64,000 bases of DNA, from NCBI RefSeq assembly GCF_009857445.1, contig NZ_WWCN01000003.1:248001-312000 (forward strand), written 5' to 3'. Of this stretch, positions 12,474 through 19,271 are shown one piece after another. Source of the DNA: Duganella flavida (GTDB taxonomy: Bacteria; Pseudomonadota; Gammaproteobacteria; Burkholderiales; Burkholderiaceae_D). How positions within the stretch are numbered: position 1 is the first letter of the stretch; each line of letters opens with the position of its first letter. The translations under genes and the position numbers were made by a program. The notes below the pieces were generated by a model, which ran no database searches, was not told the DNA's origin, and was given only the letters and a program-made list of their open reading frames with translations.

Positions 12474-13777
12474 CAGTAAGAGAAGCCCATGCCGAGGTTG
12501 AGGCGATCGCGGGTCTTATCTTCCTTGAACTTCTGATAGTCCGCCTTCAGCACCACGCCTTCGCCGACCTTCAGGTTAGCGCCGACGGTGATCACTTTTT
12601 CGTCCGGCAGCGTCGCCACGCCCAAGCCTTGCGGCACCGGTTCATAGCTCTTGGCGGTGTTGTACTGTTCATAGCGCGCGAATGGACTCAAGGTGTAGTC
12701 GCCGGACTTCAGCAACTGGTAGGCCGCCTGCGTGTACCAGCCGGCGAAGCTCTTCGGGACTGGCGTTGGGTTGCCCACGAAGGTTTCGTTCAGCGCAGCA
12801 GTGTTGCTGATCTGGCCGCGCGCGTACAACGCCGACAAGTCCCACAGGCCAGGAGTGTAGCGGGCGTGCAGGTCGTAGACGGTGATGCGCGCGTCGTTGG
12901 CGGCGAAGCCTTCGGTTTTATGGCCAGCCTTGCCGCTGAAGACCGAGCCGCCCACCAGCAGGCCTGGAACACCGCGCCAGTTCAGCGCACCGTGCACGCT
13001 CAAGTCGCGCGATTTGGCAAACTGGCCTTCCTGGTGGATGGAGCCCAGCGGCGATTCGCGGCCCTCGGTGCTGGCTGCGTCCCATTTGCCGAGATCAAAG
13101 CCGGTGGTGATGCCGCCTTCCCAGGTCAGACCACCCGCCGTGTCACCGGCCAGGCTCACGCCCACTTCGCGCCAGGTTGAGGGAATGATCGCCGTCTCGA
13201 CGAAATTGCGTTCGACGCCGTAGTAAGCGGTCGGCTCGTGATTGGTGTTCAGCAGGCCCGATGGAATCAGGAACAGGCCGACCTTGCCACGCAAGCCGTT
13301 GCCGAATTCGCGCTCGATGTACAGCTGTTCGATTTCGCTTTCACCCTGATCGGAAGCAGAGACGACGCCGTGCTCCCATTCGAATTCGGAGACCATCTTG
13401 GTCTTCTCATCGAAGCGGTGCTCGATGGCGATGACGGCGCGGCGGATGTCGGCCTGGGCGCCACTGGCGTCCTTGGTTGGACGGTTGTAATTGATCTCGC
13501 CATAGCCGCTCAGAATAGTAGCGGGAGCCGAGCGCAGTGGTTCAGCTGGGGCGGTGGTGGCTGCCGGCGCCGGTGCTGGCGCACTAGCGATCTCCTGCTG
13601 CTTTTGTTCGATGACGGCGGTCTTTTGCTGGTTGGCTTTCAGTTCCGCTTTCAGTTGTTCCAGTTCGGCGGCCATTTTGTCGATACGGGCCAGCAGGTCA
13701 GCTTCGCTCGCGGTGGCGGCAAGCGGAGCGCCGATGAATGCAGCGGCGATAGCGGAGGCGATCAGGTGTTTGTTCAT
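12473..13777 (-). CDS. porin-like outer-membrane beta-barrel protein with N-terminal coiled coil
   Basis: A 434-aa protein with a Sec signal peptide (cleavage probable after ATA, near residue 23), a coiled-coil stretch (about 25-68), an Ala/Pro linker (68-85) and a beta-barrel domain from about residue 88 (GYGEINYNRP) to a C-terminal phenylalanine-rich strand ending GMGFSY, as expected for outer-membrane insertion. It resembles phosphate-selective-porin-like proteins. Its place between the peroxidase and FMN protein suggests it passes a substrate or metal complex for the electron-transfer module. Confidence 0.85.
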   Translation of the reverse strand: MNKHLIASAIAAAFIGAPLAATASEADLLARIDKMAAELEQLKAELKANQQKTAVIEQKQQEIASAPAPAPAATTAPAEPLRSAPATILSGYGEINYNRPTKDASGAQADIRRAVIAIEHRFDEKTKMVSEFEWEHGVVSASDQGESEIEQLYIEREFGNGLRGKVGLFLIPSGLLNTNHEPTAYYGVERNFVETAIIPSTWREVGVSLAGDTAGGLTWEGGITTGFDLGKWDAASTEGRESPLGSIHQEGQFAKSRDLSVHGALNWRGVPGLLVGGSVFSGKAGHKTEGFAANDARITVYDLHARYTPGLWDLSALYARGQISNTAALNETFVGNPTPVPKSFAGWYTQAAYQLLKSGDYTLSPFARYEQYNTAKSYEPVPQGLGVATLPDEKVITVGANLKVGEGVVLKADYQKFKEDKTRDRLNLGMGFSY

Positions 13778-13793
13778 GGTGTTATCTCTGCGA

Positions 13794-15017
13794 TTAAGGA
13801 TTGATCTGGTAGCCGTCAGTCAGGGTGCCGAGGAACTTCACGACATCGTCGATTTCGCTCGGGGACAGGGCAGGGACCATGCCCGGCTGGCGGTTGTACG
13901 GCACTTCCGTGGTGTTGACGTTCTTGCGGTATTGAGGTGGCAGGTCGTTGAATTTCTGGACGACGCCGTCCGCACCGAGCGGGTACCACTCTTCCGGATT
14001 GGTATCGCGTCGCACGTAAAAACTCACCACGTCTTTCAGGTTGTCGAAGGCGCCGTTGTGGAAGAAGGTCTGGCGCGTGGCGACGTTGCGCAGCGTCGGC
14101 ACTTTGAAGGCGCCGCACAGGTCGGGATGCTTGTCCACCAGATCCGTGCGATCCGGGCCGCACAGGCCGAGGTCGAAGTACGCCGGATCGGCAGTCGCCT
14201 TCAGCTTGGCGTTGCGCGGCAGGCCAAGATTATCGAAGGTGAAATCGGTGAACAGCGGCGGCGAACCATCCGCACCACGCGCGCTCAAATGGCAGCCGAT
14301 GCAATTGCCTTTGGCCGTATCGTTGAACAGGGCCAGGCCGCGCAGCTCCTGGTCGCTCAGTTTTACTTTACCGGCCAGGAACAGGTCGTACTTGGAATCG
14401 AACGGATGGAATTCCGGCGCTTCCTTCTGGTAGGACTGCAGCGCAAACGTGATGCGGCTGAAAGCTTGCTCGGCGTTGTCAAGAATGCCGGCGCCAAACT
14501 GCGCGCGGAAGCGTTCAACGTAGGCGGCCTTCTTCAGTTTATCTATCACGCTTTGCTTGCTGCCGTTGTCCATTTCGTGCGGCGCGAGGAATGGGCGTTC
14601 GGCTTGTTCGGCCAAGGTCATGGCGCGGCCGTCGCGGTTGAAGCCGCCAGTCGGTGTGCCATCCGCAGCGAAGAAAAAAGCCGGATTCTGGTTCAGGTAG
14701 CGCAGCGATGGCGCGGCACGGAAGCCCTGTACATCGCCGCTCGCACCGCCCAGTTGGGCCGACAGGTTGTTGCTTGGACCGTGAGCGTTGGCCGGATCGT
14801 GGCAGGTGGCGCAGGATTGTTTGCCCGAGGCGGACAAGCTGGCATCCTTGAATATCAGCTCGCCCAACTGGGCAGCTTCGCCAAGGCCGGCTTCAACCAC
14901 CGGTGTGGCGGGCGTTGCGGGCGTGGTGGATGAGGCACCCGAGCCGCCGCTACAGGCAGCCAGCGTGGTGAGCAAGGCCGTCAAGCCGGCCAGTAGGCAT
15001 AGTTTCTTGGTAACCAT
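13794..15017 (-). CDS. di-haem cytochrome-c peroxidase / MauG-family lipoprotein
   Basis: A 407-aa c-type cytochrome with a lipoprotein signal (LLTTLAAC, lipidated C22) followed by a low-complexity linker. Two haem-binding motifs are visible: CATCH at about 69-73 and CIGCH near residue 247; the length and spacing fit the bacterial cytochrome-c peroxidase/MauG group. It heads the operon, 16 bases upstream of the porin gene. It may reduce peroxide or oxidise a metal or cofactor in the periplasm; which of these is not decided by the sequence. Confidence 0.9.
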   Translation of the reverse strand: MVTKKLCLLAGLTALLTTLAACSGGSGASSTTPATPATPVVEAGLGEAAQLGELIFKDASLSASGKQSCATCHDPANAHGPSNNLSAQLGGASGDVQGFRAAPSLRYLNQNPAFFFAADGTPTGGFNRDGRAMTLAEQAERPFLAPHEMDNGSKQSVIDKLKKAAYVERFRAQFGAGILDNAEQAFSRITFALQSYQKEAPEFHPFDSKYDLFLAGKVKLSDQELRGLALFNDTAKGNCIGCHLSARGADGSPPLFTDFTFDNLGLPRNAKLKATADPAYFDLGLCGPDRTDLVDKHPDLCGAFKVPTLRNVATRQTFFHNGAFDNLKDVVSFYVRRDTNPEEWYPLGADGVVQKFNDLPPQYRKNVNTTEVPYNRQPGMVPALSPSEIDDVVKFLGTLTDGYQINP

Positions 15018-15044
15018 CTAAGCAGGGAGTAGTTAAATGCAAAT

Positions 15045-15063
15045 AAAAACGATTCGCATTATC
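15045..15063 (-). promoter_or_regulatory. Fur box over the -10 of the flavin/peroxidase operon
   Basis: Read on the minus strand this 19-mer (GATAATGCGAATCGTTTTT) matches the classical Fur-box consensus at 14 of 19 positions by eye. It begins at the likely -10 hexamer GATAAT (15058-15063), and a -35 TTGCAA lies at 15082-15087 with an 18-base spacer. Fur with iron would block polymerase here, so the five genes downstream should be induced by iron limitation. Confidence 0.72.
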
Positions 15064-15073
15064 TCGCCACCGC

Positions 15074-15094
15074 TTGTAATTTTGCAAATTACAA
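15074..15094. promoter_or_regulatory. perfect 21-bp palindrome over the -35
   Basis: Arms TTGTAATTT and AAATTACAA are exact complements around a TGC centre. The site covers the -35 hexamer of the flavin operon promoter, so it is a likely operator for a second, unidentified dimeric regulator in addition to Fur. Confidence 0.6.
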
Positions 15095-15134
15095 ATTGGT
15101 TATGTTGTATTAATGCACCGGACGTGTTGAACGG

Positions 15135-16136
15135 TTATAGCAACAGCTTTGCCCTCGCTGCGGAAGGCGGGGACGGCACCCGATTCATGTGGAAACTATC
15201 GCGATACTGATTAGGGGTCACGCCAAAGCGCTGTGAGAACACTAGTCGCAACCTCGCTGCGCTGCCGAAGCCGCAACGGTAGGCGACAGTCTTCACAGCC
15301 AAGTCAGTTCCCTCGAGGAGATTCCGCGCAGCGTCTATACGTGCCCGCTGCACAAACTCCGCTGGGGGGACCCCGACTTCCTTGGCGAACTGACGACTAA
15401 AATGCCGGGAACTCATGCAGACTACGTCGGCCAATAACTCCACCGATAAGTTGTCTGCCAAATGATTCATGACAAAACTCTGGACGCGTGATGCCAGCGA
15501 CTCCGGCGCAGCGGACGACTGCAGGTAAGGGCTGAACTGTGATTGACCGCCTTGACGCTGAGCGACCACAAGCAGGCGCTTCGCCACAGTCAGGGAGATT
15601 GCTGGCCCGTGGTCCTCAGCGACTAGTGCCAGCGCAAGGTCAATTCCTGCGGTAACGCCGGCCGATGTAATCAACCCGCCGTCCCTCATGTGAATACGGT
15701 CCTCCTGAATACGGGCCATTGGGAATTGCTGGTTGAGCTGTGCAATATCGCTCCAGTGTGTGGTGACATTCTTATCGTCGAGCAGTCCAGCGCGACCGAG
15801 TAAAAACGCACCGTTGCAAATCGAGCCGTAGCGTGGAACCGACTTCGCGACCGCATTTAGCCAGGCTGAAAGTGCTGGGTCGTTTTCGTCCTTTGGAATT
15901 TTGGGGCCGCCGGCGGCCAGTACTACGTCGTAATCGATGCCAGCATTACTCAGGTCGAAATCTGTCCCGAGAAGCTGTCCGTTAGAGGCGCGTATCGACG
16001 GCGCGGTGCCCACTGTCACCAGCTTATAGCCTGCGCCGGGCTTCACATAGTCATTGGCCTCAGCGAAGACATCCATAGGGCCGGATACGTCGAGGGACTG
16101 AACCCCTGGTACCAGGACGAGCGCAACCGTCTTCAT
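15135..16136 (-). CDS. GlxA-family transcriptional regulator (DJ-1/PfpI domain plus AraC-type HTH)
   Basis: A 333-aa regulator. Residues about 1-190 form a DJ-1/PfpI-like domain with the nucleophile-elbow cysteine in SICNGAFLLG; residues about 215-315 are an AraC/XylS helix-turn-helix domain (LLADVVCMSSRHFSRQFAKEVG and VKTVAYRCGFGSAARLRLVF). A GGAG ribosome site precedes the ATG. It is divergent from the TehA-like transporter gene, its most likely target. The ligand is unknown. Confidence 0.9.
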   Translation of the reverse strand: MKTVALVLVPGVQSLDVSGPMDVFAEANDYVKPGAGYKLVTVGTAPSIRASNGQLLGTDFDLSNAGIDYDVVLAAGGPKIPKDENDPALSAWLNAVAKSVPRYGSICNGAFLLGRAGLLDDKNVTTHWSDIAQLNQQFPMARIQEDRIHMRDGGLITSAGVTAGIDLALALVAEDHGPAISLTVAKRLLVVAQRQGGQSQFSPYLQSSAAPESLASRVQSFVMNHLADNLSVELLADVVCMSSRHFSRQFAKEVGVPPAEFVQRARIDAARNLLEGTDLAVKTVAYRCGFGSAARLRLVFSQRFGVTPNQYRDSFHMNRVPSPPSAARAKLLL

Positions 16137-16521
16137 CTGACGCTCCGAACGATGAGTGGTGTTTGCGAACGCGCAGCATTTGCGAAGTTATGGAAAATGG
16201 TTTTCATGGCTATCTGCTATTTTCCTTTGCGGAGGTAGTCGCTCAAGTGTGCCCTTAGTACCAGGGCTAGCGGCACTGTCGCGATGTATCCGATGTGTTT
16301 GAATCCTAAGGCTGCGGTCGTGAAATGATAAATGACATTGCCCCGCCTCGTCAGCTAGTGCGCGCTTTACCTGTGTTTCTTCGATTTGGCAGGCCTCTCG
16401 TCCGAAATATGCGGAGTCCTAAATAGATGCAAATTTGGCGGAATTTGACTCTACGTGCTGATTTATGCCGGAAGGATTAGAGCCTATTATCAATTCATCG
16501 AAACCCACCAAATTGCCCATC
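16137..16521. other. intergenic region between divergent GlxA-type regulator and tehA-like gene
   Basis: A 385-base gap with no convincing gene. It must hold the promoters of both divergent genes, but I see no clear palindrome or consensus promoter pair. The frame of the tehA-like gene is open back to 16465, but that extension is not conserved in character. Confidence 0.4.
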
Positions 16522-17496
16522 ATGAAAACGAAACTTTTACCGGCTTCTTTTTTCGCCCTGACGTTAGGTCTTGCCGAGACTGGGAACGCTTGGCGCCTTG
16601 CCCATAACCTGTGGGCACTGCCGCCGTTCGCAGGCGAGCTGCTCCAAGCGCTGGCCATGCTGTCCTTTGTCGTATTCGCTGCGCTCTACGTGCAAAAGTG
16701 GTTGGTGCATCGCGGCGCTGCTTCGGCTGAAACCCGTGACCCCGTCCAGTCCGCCTTCCTCGCCTTGATTCCAGAGTCGGTCATTTTAGTCGCGCTGGCT
16801 CTGCAGCCTTATGGCCAGCAGTTGGCCGTTGTTATCTTTTGGGTTGGCTCTGCCGCCAACTTGACATATGGGATCTGGAGGCTGGCTGCTAACTGGACGC
16901 ACCAACGCGACCCGGCGCAGGTGGTGCCGCCCCTGTACCTGCCGTACACCGCCAGCATGCTGGTGAACGCACTGGCTGCGGGTATTTTTGGATATACCAA
17001 CTACGGCTGGATGCTGTTCGGTATTGGCGGCATCTCCTGGCTCATCCTGGACTCGTCGCTTACGCATCAATTGATGACTGGCGGCCTGGCCGACAAGACT
17101 CGCAACTTCATGGGCATCTACACTGCTCCACCCGTCGTGGCACTCGTGGCCTACCAAGTATTGAGCGGCACCGACGCTAACGCAGCTGTCACTTACGCCC
17201 TCGCCGGGTATGCGCTGTTCGTGTTCGCCGGCTTGGCCTTTGCGATGAAGTGGCTGGGACAACAGGATTTCGCTCCGGGGTACTGGGCATATACCTTCGG
17301 GCTAGCTACGTTAGGCCAAGGCCTCATGCTGATGGCAGAACGCGACCATAGCCTCCCGCTGGAAGGAGTTGCAGCCTTCGCCTTCGCCGCCACTCTCGTT
17401 CTGGTGCTGTACGTTGCGTGGGGCTCATTGCGTCTGCTTGCACGCGGCAGTTACTTCCCCGCTGCGCCGGCGCCAGCCACAGTGCACGTCGCGTGA
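16522..17496 (+). CDS. tehA: TehA/SLAC1-family membrane transporter
   Basis: A 324-aa integral membrane protein with about ten hydrophobic helices, typical of the TehA/SLAC1 anion-channel and tellurite-resistance family. Typical features include the first-helix segment FFALTLGLAETGNAWR and the YLPYTASMLVNALAAG and FMGIYTAPPVVALVAY helices. The start at 16522 puts the methionine right before the first helix. It is regulated probably by the divergent GlxA-type protein. Substrate (tellurite, dicarboxylate or other anion) cannot be told. Confidence 0.85.
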   Translation: MKTKLLPASFFALTLGLAETGNAWRLAHNLWALPPFAGELLQALAMLSFVVFAALYVQKWLVHRGAASAETRDPVQSAFLALIPESVILVALALQPYGQQLAVVIFWVGSAANLTYGIWRLAANWTHQRDPAQVVPPLYLPYTASMLVNALAAGIFGYTNYGWMLFGIGGISWLILDSSLTHQLMTGGLADKTRNFMGIYTAPPVVALVAYQVLSGTDANAAVTYALAGYALFVFAGLAFAMKWLGQQDFAPGYWAYTFGLATLGQGLMLMAERDHSLPLEGVAAFAFAATLVLVLYVAWGSLRLLARGSYFPAAPAPATVHVA

Positions 17497-17503
17497 GATG
17501 AAG

Positions 17504-17524
17504 GCCCCGGCTTCATGCCGGGGC
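17504..17524 (+). terminator. GC-rich hairpin after the tehA-like gene
   Basis: Exact inverted repeat GCCCCGGC / GCCGGGGC with a five-base loop, seven bases after the stop codon. There is no following T-tract, so it could be a weak terminator or only an RNA-stabilising hairpin. Confidence 0.55.
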
Positions 17525-17818
17525 TCGCCTGAGTAAAAAATTGCGTTGGAAGCTGGTTGCGGCTTTGACCAACTTGTCGCCTGTCCGTCTCAGAATGCAA
17601 AGGGACCAGTGGCAGAGAGCAGGGACCATGCGGATATGTTCGCGGCTTTCAAATCCCACTTAGTAGCAGGGTGTGTAAGGCGGCGGCAGTCCTGCGAACT
17701 GAGTAGGGTAACTTTCGGATGTCGGATTAGGGCAGGGGTGCGCTACCGCTGTCCGTTAGATAGGGCTGCTGCTCGGCCACACTTATCTCGCTGTAAAAGG
17801 CGTGTCTAAAGGATTACG

Positions 17819-18030
17819 CTGTGTGGACAGCCTGACATTCCCCGAGTTCACGGACACTTCCGATTGGCCGTCATTGAGGAGCAGGAGCGCGGTGCGCTGC
17901 ATTTCCATGTAGTCGTGCGCGGTCGCCAGGATTACGCGCTGCTGTGTTCTATCTGGCAGAGCGTTCTCGGTCTCGGGCCGAAAGGCGAATAAATGGGGCA
18001 AGTGAATGTGCGCGATCCGCACCAGCTATT
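17819..18030 (+). pseudogene. remnant of a plasmid/phage-type replication initiator (Rep)
   Basis: The plus strand encodes a fragment with ERGALHFHVVVRGRQDY followed by LLCSIWQSVLGLG, then a TAA stop at 17990, and in the same frame QVNVRDPHQ. The HxH pair (HFH) in this setting and the later VNVRDPH block resemble HUH-type replication initiator proteins of small plasmids and phages. There is no start, the tyrosine-containing C-terminal part is missing, and coding character fades near 18030, so it is a decayed fragment, probably cut by the transposon that begins just downstream. Confidence 0.55.
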
Positions 18031-18076
18031 GGCACTTGCGAAACCTTCGTGGTGCTTGCTGTCGCGGGCAGTGCAG

Positions 18077-18440
18077 TGTGACCAAACAGAGCGTAATCAC
18101 AATTTACGCTCAAAACAATTACTCGCTTTTTTATTCAAAATCGTTCGCAAATAATTGAATATAAAAGGTTATTAATGCAAATGATCTAAGTTAACCTTTA
18201 CGTAATAGCGTAAACTGTGCAGATAAAAACGGGGATTGACCTAAATCGCTTTTTTGTATGAGCAAAGTTTGGGCATATCCCGAAAATTCCGTAGAGAAAA
18301 TTTGTTGCGAATCTCCAACAATTAACCTTTGTTAATGTCAAATTTGCTTTATATAAGTAAAAAAATCCCCTCACTCTGAAACTATCTTGACTGATATGCT
18401 TTCAGCTGTATAAATGAAAATGGTCGGCATCCGCCGACCA
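18077..18440. repeat. candidate left end of the Tn7-like transposon with repeated motifs
   Basis: An AT-rich block starts around a TGTGACC at 18077, the TGT start expected of Tn7-type ends. It holds an inverted repeat (GAGCGTAA / TTTACGCTC, 18089-18111), direct repeats TCGCTTTTTT (18123-18132 and 18246-18255) and TTAACCTTT (18191-18199 and 18322-18330), and a perfect 8-bp hairpin TGGTCGGC/GCCGACCA at 18421-18440. Repeats of this kind could be TnsB binding sites. No matching opposite end was found, so the boundary is tentative. Confidence 0.4.
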
Positions 18441-18608
18441 TTCGCGCTAAGAGGGACTTCGAAAATAAAATACTACTAAGGCATGAAGAACAGCACGGCA
18501 ATGCTTTTCTTCAACATAGAACTATTTTTTTGCTCTTTTGACTTTAGTCGACAAGCGTCTAAATGTCAAGAGGAAGACCTCTTACGCCCTAATTTTAGGG
18601 GAGGGCGT

Positions 18609-19271
18609 ATGCAACGCTTAGTCAATCCTACCGCAGTGGAAGTTCGTTTCCTTGAAAAGCAAAGAGGCGCTCTGAAATACGATATCTGGACAGGTTATGC
18701 TTCCAAAGCAGGTTTCGAGTTTGCTCTCAAATCTATGCCCATCGCTCAGCTTCTTATCTTACTTGAAGCAGATCCTGAAATCATGAGCTATACGCTCAAT
18801 CAACTAGTGGCGCGAAAAAAGAGTGAGTTAGTCAAAAGTGAAGATCCCGATGCTATTTGCATTTGCGAAAATAGCTCGATCATTTGGTATTTTCTGTCGA
18901 ATGAATTCTTCAGCAATTCAAAAAGAAAAAGTTGTAAGAATTTTCAGATACCTGATGGTGTTACATCCAGGATAATCACTTATGAATACTTAGATAAAAA
19001 AGCAACCTTGCTTAAAAACTGGAGGCGCGGACTATGTTATTTAAAAAGTGCGCTCAACTACGATCTCTCTCCGTACATTAAAGATATCAAATCGCTATTA
19101 GCAGAGAAAGGCGAGTTGTCTCTTGAAAGTATATTTTCATTGCTTCAATCAAAAGACCAATCGCTTCTAATTGCATCTGTTTTTCTTCTTTCTCAAAAGC
19201 GTGAAGTATTAACTGACATGGACTTCAACGAATTAGGATTTGGCACGCTGGTTCAAGGGAGGTTGTCATGA
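18609..19271 (+). CDS. TnsA-like transposition protein with degraded nuclease motif
   Basis: First gene of a Tn7-like operon. From the ATG at 18609, which has a strong AGGGGAGGG ribosome site (the frame is open back to 18483), the product is 220 aa. It matches the layout of TnsA endonucleases: a basic N-terminus, GYASKAGFEFALKSM with an acidic residue, LLILLEADPEIMSY, then DPDAICIC. The lysine expected after the PD motif (E-x-K) is replaced by hydrophobic residues (IIWYFL), and the usual QP is QL. It may therefore be a structural partner rather than an active 5'-strand nuclease. The stop overlaps the tnsB-like start (ATGA). Confidence 0.65.
   Translation: MQRLVNPTAVEVRFLEKQRGALKYDIWTGYASKAGFEFALKSMPIAQLLILLEADPEIMSYTLNQLVARKKSELVKSEDPDAICICENSSIIWYFLSNEFFSNSKRKSCKNFQIPDGVTSRIITYEYLDKKATLLKNWRRGLCYLKSALNYDLSPYIKDIKSLLAEKGELSLESIFSLLQSKDQSLLIASVFLLSQKREVLTDMDFNELGFGTLVQGRLS

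Noticed and set aside
17546..17809. 87-codon plus-strand frame after the tehA-like gene
   Set aside because: Starts at TTG without ribosome site, low-complexity basic composition, and no recognisable family.
18421..18440. Hairpin TGGTCGGC-ATCC-GCCGACCA as a rho-independent terminator
   Set aside because: No T-tract follows on either strand and it lies upstream of the transposition genes; listed only as part of the transposon end.
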